A stretch of DNA of 64,000 nt from Ophiostoma sp. CBS 140.51 (taxonomy: Eukaryota; Ascomycota; Sordariomycetes; Ophiostomatales; Ophiostomataceae). The position numbers and the translations under genes were made by a program. This document shows positions 10,284 to 20,226 of the stretch, piece by piece. The notes under the pieces are model-generated. The model was not told the DNA's origin. It ran no database searches and saw only the letters and a list, made by a program, of their open reading frames with translations. The stretch lies in contig JANSLP010000027.1 of the NCBI GenBank assembly GCA_029298735.1, positions 124,001 through 188,000 on the forward strand. Direction: 5' to 3'. Position 1 is the first letter of the stretch. The number at the start of each line of letters is the position of its first letter.

Positions 10284-13043
10284 TCAACCTACCACCGCCT
10301 TCATACTCAGACTCTCGAGGAAACCGCCCAGATCTTCCTTCTTCACCTCGACCACACAGTGCTCAAAGCTGTCAATGCGGACGCGCGTGTTGGTCTCGGC
10401 GACGACGTCCTGGAAGGCCGTGCCGAATCTGTTCAGACCGAATCCGCGGCTATTTTCGGCTGAGGTCTCGATGTCGTCATCATCGTCGGATTCCGAGTCA
10501 GAATCGGAATCGCTGTCATCTTCATCATCATCGTCCTCCTCCTCTTCGTCCTCCTCCTCTCCATCCTTCCCTTCCTTGGCCCGCTCGGTCCGCCTTCGCT
10601 CTTTGGCCTCTTCACGCTGCACCTTCTTGGCGGCCCGCTTGTCTTCACGCAGCTTGGCTTTCGCAGCCCGCGCTTCATGCTTTTTGAGGGCGGCCGAGCG
10701 GTTCTGGGCGAGCATGTCCGGTCCACCGCCACCACCCGTGCCCACGACGACATAGACGCCGCGCTTTTCGTTGAGCGAGGCCACCACCAGGGGGGTACCA
10801 CGACCGCCGTGCGCCAGACGACCGTTGGCATCCTTTTCTTGTTCAGCCAGCGCTTCGCCAATCCAGAGCGCCAGTTTTGTCAGGGCGCCCGGGTGGTTAA
10901 AGACGGCGGCGTCGGGCCCGTCCTTGACGATACACATGCGGAAGGCGTGCAGGTGGGTAATCTGCTTCTTCTTGATGAGGGCGGTGCCGGTATTAAAAAT
11001 GGCGCGGTGCAAGAACTTGGCGGTCCGCAGCCCATCTTTCAAAAACTCGATGCTCTCCAATGCATCGTAAGCTTCCCAGAATCGCGGTACCCACTCTTCC
11101 GACGGGTCGCCTTCCTCGTCGGCAGCTTCGTCGTCGGTGTTCGAGTTGTTGTTTCCAGAAGAGCCGTTGCCCGAAGGAACTGGGACCGCATCCTGGTTCT
11201 TGCCCACCTCCAGCAAGGCACCAATGACGACAGCCACGTCCTGCGCACTCAGCGTCGCCCGCCAGCCCCAGCTGCGCACAAAGCCCCAGCCGTCTTTGGC
11301 GCCGGCGCGGTCTTTGCCGTCCGTGTCAATGGTCGGGACCATGCCGTCCAGGTTGTAGAGCGATGCATACTTTAGGAGTTTAACACGCAGCTCACGCTTC
11401 AGCATCATGTCCATGTGCGAGTAGCTCTGCTTGCACTGGACAAGGCTAACGCCCATCTTGGCAAAAAGTTTGTGCAGTCTTTTGAGGCCTGTCTCGCTCC
11501 ACATCTTGAGGCGCGAAAACAGGTAGGGAGAGTGCAGCATACTGTCGTACAGGCTCCAGTGGCGGATCAGCAAGAACTTGGGCTCGGGCGACAGGCGAAT
11601 GCTGGTGTCTTCGGGGCTGCGAGCAGTCGTGGGGATGATACCCAAGTCGGTCGAGGGGCGGCCGCCGCTCCCAGGAACGCCTGGTAACGCCAGCGGGGTC
11701 GAGTCTGGCGGGTTGAGACGGCGCACTTCGTCGCGTAGCAGCTGGCGGATCCTGGCGCCGCGCATGCCCATCCAGCCTGTGGTGGGCCGGCTCTCGCCGC
11801 TGCGGATTGATACGCCGACACCGGCAGACGAGCGGCCATAGAGCTCCATCGACGTGACACCGACAATGGTGAGCCACAGCAGGTCATTGTCTTCGCGGCC
11901 GAGCTCCGAGGCCAGCGAGTACATCATGGACGAGATGGGTTCCGAGTAGGAGGCGCCCATGCGGTAGTATTTGCGCAGGATGGTCTCGTTGTCGTGCTTG
12001 AGGCGCAGCAGACGGCGCCGAAGTGTGCGTGCCGAGGGGGCCTTTTTCTGTTCCCTTGACTTTGAAGACCCTGGGGCACCATCTTCGTCGTTTCGTGATT
12101 CGTCCGAAAAGGCCAAAGCATCGCTCGACGGCTGGTCCCGTCCTCGCAAAGAAAGCAATGGCCTCGACTTGGGCCGCGCCTCGCCTGGGATGGGGCTCGA
12201 CGAGTTGCTCCGCCGCCGCTGCCGTGGCCGGTCGTCGTCGCTATCGTCTTCCGCCTCTTCCTCGTCGTCGTCCAGCCACGACTTGCGCTTTTGGCCCGCA
12301 CGTGGCGGCGGTGGTCTCTCTCCGTCCTCTTCGTCTTCTTCACCTTCTTCGTCGTCTTCATGCTCCTCTTCACTCGATTCGCCGAGGTCGTCGCGGCCGT
12401 CGTCATCAATTTCTGGCATATCGGCCAGCGCCATGTATGCATCGCGCTCCGCGCCCAGGTCGTCTTCAATGTCGCCGTCGTCAAACACAATCAGACCGCC
12501 CTTGCCCGGCTTGTATGCCCGCTCAATCTGTCCGCTGCGGACACCAGGAGGCACGCGTCCTGACAGCGTAGGGGTTGCCGTTACTGACAATGACTGTGAA
12601 TCGCCTGCCGGCTCGAGAGGAAACCCGCCAAACACATTGCTCAGATTCCATGGCCGGTGTGCGTCCAGCACCCACACCTCGACACCACCAAAGGCCAACT
12701 CGCCGCTCGCAATGTCGTCCTCCTCGGACTCGAGACCGAAAAAGGTGGCCAAGTCCACAGTGCCGCCCACGCCCAGACAGACAACAACACCGCCGTTGCC
12801 GCCGCGGGTCTGCATCATGGGCGCCACCAGTTCGCGGCCCACACGCGCGAGGTCGGCATAGCCCGCAACAGGCTGGATCTTGTGCGGGATGTAGTCATGT
12901 TTCAGCAGACTAGTAAGAATGCGGCAGGCGCAGAGTGCGTCGGGTTCGAGGGCGACGAGAATCAAGACAGGCGGCGCGAGCGGGTGGCGCGAGTTCTGCA
13001 GGTGCAGGTAGAGTTTGGACACGAGGGACCGCGGGAGATACAT
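10284..13043 (-). CDS. CDC45: DNA replication initiation factor Cdc45
   Basis: Single-exon, 919-residue Cdc45, a catalytically dead DHH/RecJ-fold subunit of the CMG replicative helicase (Cdc45-MCM-GINS). The N-terminus MYLPRSLVSKLYLHLQ and the segment VALEPDALCACRILTSLLK with PVAGY are diagnostic, as is the C-terminal IDSFEHCVVEVKKEDLGGFL. The frame continues upstream to 13187 only via a GTG, so the ATG at 13043 is taken. Two acidic runs are visible: residues ~230-290, the family's Asp/Glu-rich loop, and a Lys/Arg-rich helix followed by an Asp/Ser run at ~825-885, just before the conserved C-terminal block. The latter charged insert is longer than in yeast or animal Cdc45 and contains many SD/SE sites that could be CK2 or DDK targets (inference). 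Confidence 0.95.
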   Translation of the reverse strand: MYLPRSLVSKLYLHLQNSRHPLAPPVLILVALEPDALCACRILTSLLKHDYIPHKIQPVAGYADLARVGRELVAPMMQTRGGNGGVVVCLGVGGTVDLATFFGLESEEDDIASGELAFGGVEVWVLDAHRPWNLSNVFGGFPLEPAGDSQSLSVTATPTLSGRVPPGVRSGQIERAYKPGKGGLIVFDDGDIEDDLGAERDAYMALADMPEIDDDGRDDLGESSEEEHEDDEEGEEDEEDGERPPPPRAGQKRKSWLDDDEEEAEDDSDDDRPRQRRRSNSSSPIPGEARPKSRPLLSLRGRDQPSSDALAFSDESRNDEDGAPGSSKSREQKKAPSARTLRRRLLRLKHDNETILRKYYRMGASYSEPISSMMYSLASELGREDNDLLWLTIVGVTSMELYGRSSAGVGVSIRSGESRPTTGWMGMRGARIRQLLRDEVRRLNPPDSTPLALPGVPGSGGRPSTDLGIIPTTARSPEDTSIRLSPEPKFLLIRHWSLYDSMLHSPYLFSRLKMWSETGLKRLHKLFAKMGVSLVQCKQSYSHMDMMLKRELRVKLLKYASLYNLDGMVPTIDTDGKDRAGAKDGWGFVRSWGWRATLSAQDVAVVIGALLEVGKNQDAVPVPSGNGSSGNNNSNTDDEAADEEGDPSEEWVPRFWEAYDALESIEFLKDGLRTAKFLHRAIFNTGTALIKKKQITHLHAFRMCIVKDGPDAAVFNHPGALTKLALWIGEALAEQEKDANGRLAHGGRGTPLVVASLNEKRGVYVVVGTGGGGGPDMLAQNRSAALKKHEARAAKAKLREDKRAAKKVQREEAKERRRTERAKEGKDGEEEDEEEEDDDDEDDSDSDSDSESDDDDDIETSAENSRGFGLNRFGTAFQDVVAETNTRVRIDSFEHCVVEVKKEDLGGFLESLSMKAVVG

Positions 13044-14173
13044 GGCTGGCGAGGCAGTCGAGCAGTCCGCGGGGTGTCGACTTGAAAGGCACTTTACGCG
13101 TCGGGTGTCGTTCTCGAGTCCGGAGAAGATGCAAAAGGCTGCCGCCAAGCGTGAAGAGGAAGTTCGACGCGCTGGCAGCCGTGGCACCGAGTCGTGTGTC
13201 GTGGGGAGGCGTGAGTGTGGGATGTATGTTTGTATCGGTCGAGGACGTCAAGGTCGCGATATCGAGAGAGTAAGGGCGTGTCGTGTCGTGTCAATGCCGA
13301 ATTAAAGAAAAGAGAAAAAAGGAGGAAACGCTATATGAATGTTGGCTGGCAATGAGATAGTAAACAAGCAACAGCAAAGATAATGACAAGACTGGACCAG
13401 ACAAGACTGGACCAAATAAGACAAGACCACGCTGTATATCGTAAAAGTAAAAACACTGCTTGTCGTGGATGTTGTGTGGAGCGAGAGGGGAGGTTTGCAC
13501 CTTTTTCTTTTGCTCAACACCAAAAAGCGCCAAAAGGTTCATGTTATTGCGGACGACGCGGTTCTCGTTGCGCTCCTGCCGTAATGGCCTGGGCCCGCCA
13601 AAAAAGACGCGACGAGCAAAGGGATCCACTTTGAGTACCTCGAATCCGATTGACAGGGCCAAAAAGGGCAAGAAGCAGTTTGTGGGTCGTTCCCCGCCAA
13701 TCAGAGTCCGGTCAGTGCACTCGTCAACTGTAAAAGGCGGGTCCTTTTGTCGCTCCAGGCGTGTTGGTAACTCGTGCTGGTGGTGTTCAGGGCGTGTCAG
13801 GGCCGAGCCACTTTACGCGCTGTAGGGAGCATCCCGCTGTAAGTGCTCTCAGTGCTAAACTCCAAAGGACTCAATCTTCACCACTTTAGCAGCAACTCAC
13901 AACTCAGACACCAACCTGACACATGTATTCTTCACCCTTCTTCATTGACCTTGAAAGACTGACGTCCAGCGTTTTGGTGTATGAAGGTCTTTGAAAGTAC
14001 CATATTCAGGCTCCCCAGGGATGTATGCGATCTTGTTGTAATTGGACGTTGACGTCTGGCATTCTATGAAGCCAAACTCAGCTGGAGCCAGACTCAGCTG
14101 GCTGTCTATCTCTTCTCGTGCCACATCTTTCGTGAAGTGTATTAATATATTCATATCTATCCGAGCTTCGAGT
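13044..14173. other. Spacer between two minus-strand genes
   Basis: Contains the Cdc45 promoter (13044 to about 13700) and the 3' UTR of the Asteroid-like gene (toward 14173). No gene is recognised. Two perfect 15-bp direct repeats are listed separately. Confidence 0.55.
13385..13414. repeat. Two perfect tandem copies of a 15-bp unit
   Basis: GACAAGACTGGACCA occurs twice head to tail (13385-13399 and 13400-13414), followed by degenerate copies (AATAAGACAAGACCA). It lies about 340 bp upstream of the Cdc45 start and shares the core ACTGGACC with the repeat at 5591. Confidence 0.85.
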
Positions 14174-16063
14174 TCAGTCCGCTCCATCGAGGATGGCAAA
14201 CGGGTTCGTCATCGTCTGCACCCGTGAAGGAGCTTCACCAGTCCGCTTCCGTTTTCTATTCCGGTTCTTGTTCTTTTTGGATCCCGGCGCCGGCTTGAAC
14301 GAGATAGGTTCGGGGAGCTCCGCCAACGTAGCCAGGAGCTCCAATGCATCAGTTGTCTTGAGTCGCGACGGCAGGTCCCGTAATGTCCGCAGTGTTGGAT
14401 ATGCCGAAAGCGGTGTCACCGTAGCCAGTATTTCCTCCAAGGACTCCAACTTTGCGGCCAGCTGGGTCTTGTGAGACGTCGAGTCGACCCAGCACTCTCC
14501 CTCGGCCTGCACAAACAGGACTAGCTGCTTGAGGATCCTCAACGAATACAAGGTGCCCTGGATCTGTGCCAGCCAGTGCATGGCTGTCCAAGTCACCCGC
14601 TCCAGAACGCCAGTGCTGGGCGTTTCTTGACGGAGTACCTCGAGACAGGCAGAGTCTTTTGAGTTCTCTTTGGACCACAAAACGTCGTAATATGAGGCTA
14701 ATGTTATCCATTGAAGCTCATTGTTGCTGCCGGATGTCGTTGGGGCGGCATTCCGAACCAACCTGACCAGGAACATAAATCCATCCAGGGCTTTCAGCAA
14801 GTCTTCCACAGGGATCAACTCAAGCTCTAGCCCCCTCGAAGCCATCGAAGCCATCCGGCTGTACTCCCTGACCGTTTCGCCCATGTTTTGTGCGGCCGGT
14901 AGAGTTTGTAGTAGTGAATAGGCAAGGGTCCGGATTGGCGCGCTGATCTCCCAGGCGTTCGTCCGCGTGCAGCTGTCGACTAATGGGGGCGCAAAGGTAA
15001 GTATCGGCAGCGTCTTTACCTCTATTTTCTTGCTGTCTGGGTGGGTGCCGCTGGAGACGCTCTGAAACGCAACTTCGGCAACCCGCGGATCGAGGTCATT
15101 GAAGTGATAGAACCGGACGGCAGCAACAAACTCTTCTGGGAAGGCATACTGCTCGACAAACTCGATGTATTCTTGCGGGTACTTGGCCATCGCCAGCCCT
15201 TGTTTGGTACGGTCAACGAGCTCACTTGTCCCCAGGTGCGGATCCATGGACAGCTCAAAAGCAAACCCGTAGAGCCCCTTACCGCTCTTCATATGCCATT
15301 TGCATGTCGTCTCGTTGCTGTCGAGAAAATGGTATTCCGGGACCGGCAGGCCTAGTCGTTGGCAGATCGTGGCCATCTTGTAGGTGGGGACAACAAGCTT
15401 CTTCTTTGCAGCCTTCGCGTCACCACCTTCCTCCCCCTTTGGCAGGTCAATGTCCCGAAACAACACCACTTCTGCATTTGGTCCCAAATCCTGAACCAGC
15501 AGGTCCGAGTCCGACGTCAGGATGGTGCCGTGTCCATCCTCGCGTGCACGCCATGCACAAAACGTGTCTGCTTCGCCGGGGACAATGTTCGTGACTGTGC
15601 CATAGCTCCGTGACTTGCGCAAAGCATCCAGCACCGCCGGCACGGCAAACGCCGGCGCTGGCAACAAACTGCCCGTCCTCGGGCCCTTGACGTCAAAAGC
15701 GGGCAGATTGTCCCGCTGGTAAAACGAAAAGACGTCCTTCAGTTGTGCCGATGTCCGGTACGACCGCTCCAGCCGCACCGGCCGCTTGGCCTCGGGCAGG
15801 TAGCCGTCAAAGTAGAGTGCTTGCACCTCGACGTTGTGGTGCTTGCACAGCGCGTCGAGCCAGTCCATGGCCGCCTGGCCGAGCTGTGCATAAGTTGGCT
15901 GCTCAAGCGGGTGGCTGCGCGTGGCGGCCATTACCGGATCGGCCATGCAGAGGCCGACGACGTGGTAGGCCAGGGCGGGCCCGTCGATAATGACGTTGGC
16001 ATTGTCGAGCGGTTTGCGGTCGCCAAACGGCGTGAGTGTTGTGAGGAGCTTGGGGACGCCCAT
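14174..16063 (-). CDS. Asteroid-like XPG-domain protein
   Basis: Single-exon protein of 629 residues. The N-terminal half is a PIN/FEN-like XPG fold: start MGVPKLLTTLTPFG, NVIIDGPALAYHV with Asp27, YFDGYLPEAK with Asp86, VPGEADTFCAW with Glu164 and Asp166, and ILTSDSDLLV with Asp184 and Asp186. These acidic positions match the metal-binding residues of flap-type nucleases, so activity is possible. The remainder is helical and variable, as in the Asteroid family (XPG_I_2), and the C-terminus has a Lys/Arg-rich KKNKNRNRKRKR run that is probably a nuclear localisation signal. The family's cellular role in fungi is poorly known. Family assignment is fairly secure, while biochemical activity is inferred. 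Confidence 0.85.
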   Translation of the reverse strand: MGVPKLLTTLTPFGDRKPLDNANVIIDGPALAYHVVGLCMADPVMAATRSHPLEQPTYAQLGQAAMDWLDALCKHHNVEVQALYFDGYLPEAKRPVRLERSYRTSAQLKDVFSFYQRDNLPAFDVKGPRTGSLLPAPAFAVPAVLDALRKSRSYGTVTNIVPGEADTFCAWRAREDGHGTILTSDSDLLVQDLGPNAEVVLFRDIDLPKGEEGGDAKAAKKKLVVPTYKMATICQRLGLPVPEYHFLDSNETTCKWHMKSGKGLYGFAFELSMDPHLGTSELVDRTKQGLAMAKYPQEYIEFVEQYAFPEEFVAAVRFYHFNDLDPRVAEVAFQSVSSGTHPDSKKIEVKTLPILTFAPPLVDSCTRTNAWEISAPIRTLAYSLLQTLPAAQNMGETVREYSRMASMASRGLELELIPVEDLLKALDGFMFLVRLVRNAAPTTSGSNNELQWITLASYYDVLWSKENSKDSACLEVLRQETPSTGVLERVTWTAMHWLAQIQGTLYSLRILKQLVLFVQAEGECWVDSTSHKTQLAAKLESLEEILATVTPLSAYPTLRTLRDLPSRLKTTDALELLATLAELPEPISFKPAPGSKKNKNRNRKRKRTGEAPSRVQTMTNPFAILDGAD

Positions 16064-16370
16064 GACGGGTGGTTGGGTGAGAAAAAGAAAGAGGATGGCT
16101 CCTTAAATTGGCCCCCTCCTTTTCTTGATGCGATGTGAAGAGATCTTGGCCGCAGGGGTTCATCGTCACAACGGATACGGCAGGAGCGATGGTCAAATCC
16201 AAAAACCGTCGGCAGGAGCGTGGTCGTCTGTCGGCAGAAATAAAATTTGCCAAAAATGAAATAGAGCAGGAGCTCCTGGTTGATTCGTAAGGGTCACTCA
16301 AAATGCTCAGAGTGCCAGTTCGTGACAAAATGTGGTGCAAGATGCAAAAATTCAAGTTGCAGAAAATGGC

Positions 16371-16376
16371 AAAAAA
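16371..16376 (-). terminator. Pol III oligo(dT) terminator of tRNA-Val
   Basis: Six A residues on the plus strand, read as TTTTTT on the minus strand, start 8 bp beyond the 3' end of the tRNA. This is a standard RNA polymerase III stop. Confidence 0.75.
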
Positions 16377-16384
16377 TAAATCTT

Positions 16385-16458
16385 TGATCGAACACGGGAT
16401 CGAACCGCGGACCTGCGCCGTGTTAAGGCGCCGTCATAACCAACTAGACCATTCGACC
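16385..16458 (-). tRNA. tRNA-Val (anticodon AAC), no intron
   Basis: Folding the minus strand by hand gives a complete 74-nt cloverleaf with no intron. The acceptor stem GGTCGAA pairs with TTCGATC (one G-U) plus discriminator A. The D-arm is GTCT-loop-TGAC. The anticodon stem GCGCC/GGCGC holds the loop TTAACAC, giving anticodon AAC (valine, GUU/GUC). The T-arm is CGCGG-TTCGATC-CCGTG, with an exact B-box GGTTCGATCCC. The gene stands between the Asteroid-like gene promoter and the PRPP synthetase promoter. Confidence 0.93.
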
Positions 16459-17386
16459 GATGCTATTGAGATACGGCGCTCGTATTATCCTTTATGTAGT
16501 CTAGGTTGCTCTTTCCTGCTAGCTTTTTGGGTGGTGCTATGGCGTTGGTCTCCGTGCTACAGAAGAAAGAGCCCATCATGTGCTCTTTCCATTTTGGAGA
16601 GGCCCCACCTTCCCTCCTTCCCTTTCTTTGCTTTTGCTTCTGTTTCTTCCTATCATTCCTTCCTGCATTCTCTTCTCTATCTCTCTATCTCTCTATTCTC
16701 CTTATCGCGATATTCACACCGACCAAACTCCCACCTATCTTTCACCTATCTTTCCGTTTGCTGCCGTGGTTTTCGTGACCTCGCGGCTGACATGAGCTTC
16801 CTCGGAGCTAACGCATGAGCAGCGGTACTGACGACAACTGACGTGAAAGAAACGGCCGAGAGAACCAGTCCACCGCTTGAACCTTATTCGCCCAGCCGCT
16901 CTATTTGGTCGCTCTTGCCCTTGGGGCCCTTTTGGCGGGCTTGCAGCGCCCCACTAAAGCAATTTCAGCACGGCTTTTTGCGGCCATCGCTCTTTCTTCT
17001 TCTGCTTCTCAGATTTTTTTTTCTTTCCTCCGTCTCCACTCTACAACCGCAAAAACGCACCTTCCTCGTCCTCTTCTCGTCGTCCTCCTCCACCAACCTC
17101 CATTCTCTCCTCCTTCGCTCCTTCCTCCCCTGCGCATGTGCGGAGACCGTACCTCTTTCCTCTTTCCTCAACCAGAAATATATATATCGGGGAGACCAGG
17201 GGACCTGAAAAAATTGTCGACCAATCCTTTCCCTTCTTTCCTTCTCCTTTGCTGATTTGAATTGACCTCCTCCTCTCCTCTTTTCCCTCCTCTTTTTGGA
17301 GCTGCGAAAAACTCTCTCCGCTTCTTTTTCTTTTTCTTTCTTTCCCTTTTCCTCTTCTCTTCTTCTTTTGTTTCGCTTCTCCCATC
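16459..17386 (+). promoter_or_regulatory. Pyrimidine-rich promoter and leader of the PRPP synthetase gene
   Basis: Strongly C/T-rich on the plus strand, with long TTCTTT and CTCTCTAT runs continuing to the ATG at 17387. Open frames here encode only Ser/Leu/Phe-rich low complexity. The left part also includes the upstream flank of the tRNA gene. Confidence 0.55.
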
Positions 17387-19081
17387 ATGCGGAACACCCA
17401 GATCTTTGCCGGCACCAGCTGCCCGGCACTCACGCAGCAAATATGTGAGAATCTGGGCATGGCGCCTGGCGATACGGAGCTGGGCCAGTTCTCCAATGTA
17501 TGTTGTCCCTGGTTTGGCAAGATAGCCTTCCAACATCAGACTTCAAACGTTACAAGTCCAGCGACTGACCTGTGTCTTTTCTTTTCCTCTAGGGCGAGAC
17601 CAGTGTGCGCATCCTGACAAGCGTCCGGGAAAAGGACGTCTTCATCATCCAGTCGGGCAGCCCCAAGATCAACGACACCATCATGGAGCTGTTGATCATG
17701 ATTCAAGCCTGCAACGGTGGCTCGGCGAATAAGATTACAGGTAGATTCTCCCGACGACAGCGGTTTCCCAAATACTGTTGCTAACCCTCTTTTCCCAGCC
17801 GTCCTTCCATACTTCCCCTACAGCCGGCAGTCGAAGAAAAAGTCGCATCGCGGCGCCATCACGGCCCGCATGCTCGCCAACCTGTTAAACGTGGCTGGTG
17901 TTAAGCACATTGTCACGGTCGACCTGCACGCCTCGCAGATGCAAGGGTTCTTCAAGTGCCCCGTGGACAACCTGCACGCCGAGCCCATTATCGCCCGCTG
18001 GATCCGCCACAACGTGCCCGACTGGAAGCACGCCGTGGTCGTGTCCAAGAACGCCGGCGGCACGAAACGTGTGACGTCCCTGGCGGACGCTCTGAAGCTC
18101 AACTTTGGCATGGTCACGACGGACCGGCGGCGCAATAACAACATGACGGCCAGCATGATTATGACCCATCTGGACAATATTGAGCAAAAGGCACCGGTTG
18201 TCAGCACAATATACCGCGGTGCGGCAACACCGATCCACGGCCGCGATAGCCCGCTGGTGAATGGCAGCCGGGGTGGAAGTGCAAATCTTAACGGCGCTGC
18301 TTCTTCCTCTTCTCCTGCCGCACAGTCAGCAAACGGAAACGGACCTACAAGTCACGCGACCGAACCCGCTCCTCCTCGCACACCCTCTGAGGCCTCGACC
18401 GCCGACACCATCCCCACAGCTCCTAACGACAGCTCGCTGGGCCAGTCGAGCGAGCCGGACCAGGAGGACTCGGAGTACAACGACCAGCGTGCCCACGAGG
18501 TGACGCATGCGCGTCTGTTTCAGGGCCACATTGTGCCCGACGACTTCCCGTCGCCGGCTGTCTCGACGGCCGACGGCAGCGTCGTGGAGGAGGACCCGAT
18601 GATGATGTCGCACATCTCGTCCTTTTTCCAGCCGGAGCCGCATGCTTTGGGCGGCTCGGGCGATGCAGGCGCCTCTGACTCGGAAGATGACGAGGTTCTG
18701 CCAGCCAAGCCCAATGTCGAGCGCATGGTCACGCTGGTGGGCAACGTGCGCGACCGCGCGGTCTTCATTGTCGATGACATGATTGACAAGCCTAACTCGT
18801 GGATCGCGGCGGCTGAGACGGTGGTCAAGCGCGGCAAAGCCAAGAAGGTGTACTGCATTGCCACACACGGCATCTTTGGCGGCGACTGCCTGCAGCAGAT
18901 GCAGGACTGCGACTGCATCGACGCCATCATCGTGACCAACAGCTACCCGATCCCGCCCGAGCAGGCACGGGACATTTCCAAGCTGGTCGTGCTAGACTTG
19001 TCGTACCTGCTGGCCGAGGCCATCCGGCGCAACCACTATGGCGAGTCCATGTCGCCGCTCTTCCAACACATTCAGGACTGA
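17387..19081 (+). CDS. PRS1: Ribose-phosphate pyrophosphokinase subunit (Prs1-like, large insert)
   Basis: PRPP synthetase subunit (ribose 5-phosphate + ATP to PRPP + AMP), feeding purine, pyrimidine, His, Trp and NAD synthesis. Three exons: 17387-17497, 17593-17740 and 17799-19081. Introns of 95 and 58 nt (GTATGT...CTAG, GTAGAT...CCAG) give 513 residues, against ~320 for a minimal enzyme. Visible are the N-terminal RNTQIFAGTSCP, the flexible-loop region SRQSKKKSHRGAITARML, the VDLHASQMQGFF metal/ATP segment, and VVVSKNAGGTKRV. A ~160-residue Ser/Pro/Asp-rich insert (about 228-388) separates the two halves. The ribose-phosphate loop reads VDDMIDKPNSW instead of the usual DDMIDTxGT pattern, so this chain may be a regulatory or weakly active partner in a heteromer, as known for insert-bearing yeast Prs subunits (inference). 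Confidence 0.9.
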
Positions 19082-20226
19082 GCGGGCAGACGATAAAGTC
19101 CTCTTTGTGGAGAACATTATCACACCACCTGGATACCTTTTTGCTTTTACACCTTTTTACACTTTTACATCACAACACACACAACTACAACAATCATACA
19201 GCGATGGCGTTTTTGGTATTTCGACTCAACATTTGAACAGGAGCAGACTGAAAGACGTCTCAACTCCCAAATTGTGGGCAGGCATAGGATTTTTGCAACG
19301 GTTTGTTTTCGTTTTCTTTTCGATTTTATTTTGCATCGACCAACCCGGATATCTGGTGGCGGACACAACAGTACAACACAGGAAGGGGGAAACCCAGGAT
19401 ACTAGACGGATGGTCTCCCAAGACGTTATGACTTACAATCAAAAATACTTTTTCTCAGTCCCCTTTCCCATCCCCTCCCCTCCCCTTTTACACAAGCATA
19501 CACACACACACATTCGTGTCAAGTTACATGACACCAGCGTTGCTGCCTTCGGGCAGCACGAGCTTAGCTTCCATCCCAGGACGAGCTCGTAACGGACCGT
19601 TGGAAGAACAAATGCTCCTTTCTGTTTCTCTCTCTTTTCTCTTTCGGGAGTTGAGGGGGGGTAGGAGAGGCCCATTCGGTTGGTAGAAGGCCCGTCGTTT
19701 ATTCGATTTATCGTCAACTCTCACTTGTGGGAGGAGTGGGCGACGGGCAAGAGAACCTCTCGAACATCTATTTCTCGTAGATCCACCTCGTTCTGTGACA
19801 AGAAACATCGTTGACGCATGTCTCGTAAAAGATATCGTAGAGTCTTGAACTGTCCGAAGTGGGCAAGTCCCTTCATGGACCTGCTGATACTAAACTTCGA
19901 CAGACTTGACAACACAACAAACCATTTTCACTGCAAATGGACTGTTTATAGTACACCAATAGAAGAAACATCAAAATGAATAAAATTACATTTAAAATAA
20001 GTCTGTCCATGCACATGTCAAAGGTTTTATGGTGAAGCTTTTTACACAAGCAAAATGTTGGCGAGTTCGTATCACGTGATCGCGCGGCGAAGACTGACGT
20101 TTATCGATAAGGCGCATACTTTCAACTTTGTGCTGGAACAAGCTACCTGCAAATCATCAGGCAAAAGCCCAACTTCTCGACTGCACATCACGACACCCCC
20201 TCCCTCCCCTCTCGCAACCCCTGATC
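19082..20226. other. PRPP synthetase 3' region and BUD13 promoter
   Basis: No gene recognised. The left half is a T-rich 3'-UTR-like sequence. The right half is AT-richer and carries a perfect palindromic E-box about 150 bp before the BUD13 ATG (listed separately). Confidence 0.55.
20071..20080. promoter_or_regulatory. Palindromic E-box ATCACGTGAT upstream of BUD13
   Basis: A perfect 10-bp palindrome containing CACGTG with the RTCAC flank preferred by Cbf1/CPF1-type bHLH factors, 147 bp before the BUD13 start codon. Binding is inferred from the motif only. Confidence 0.55.
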
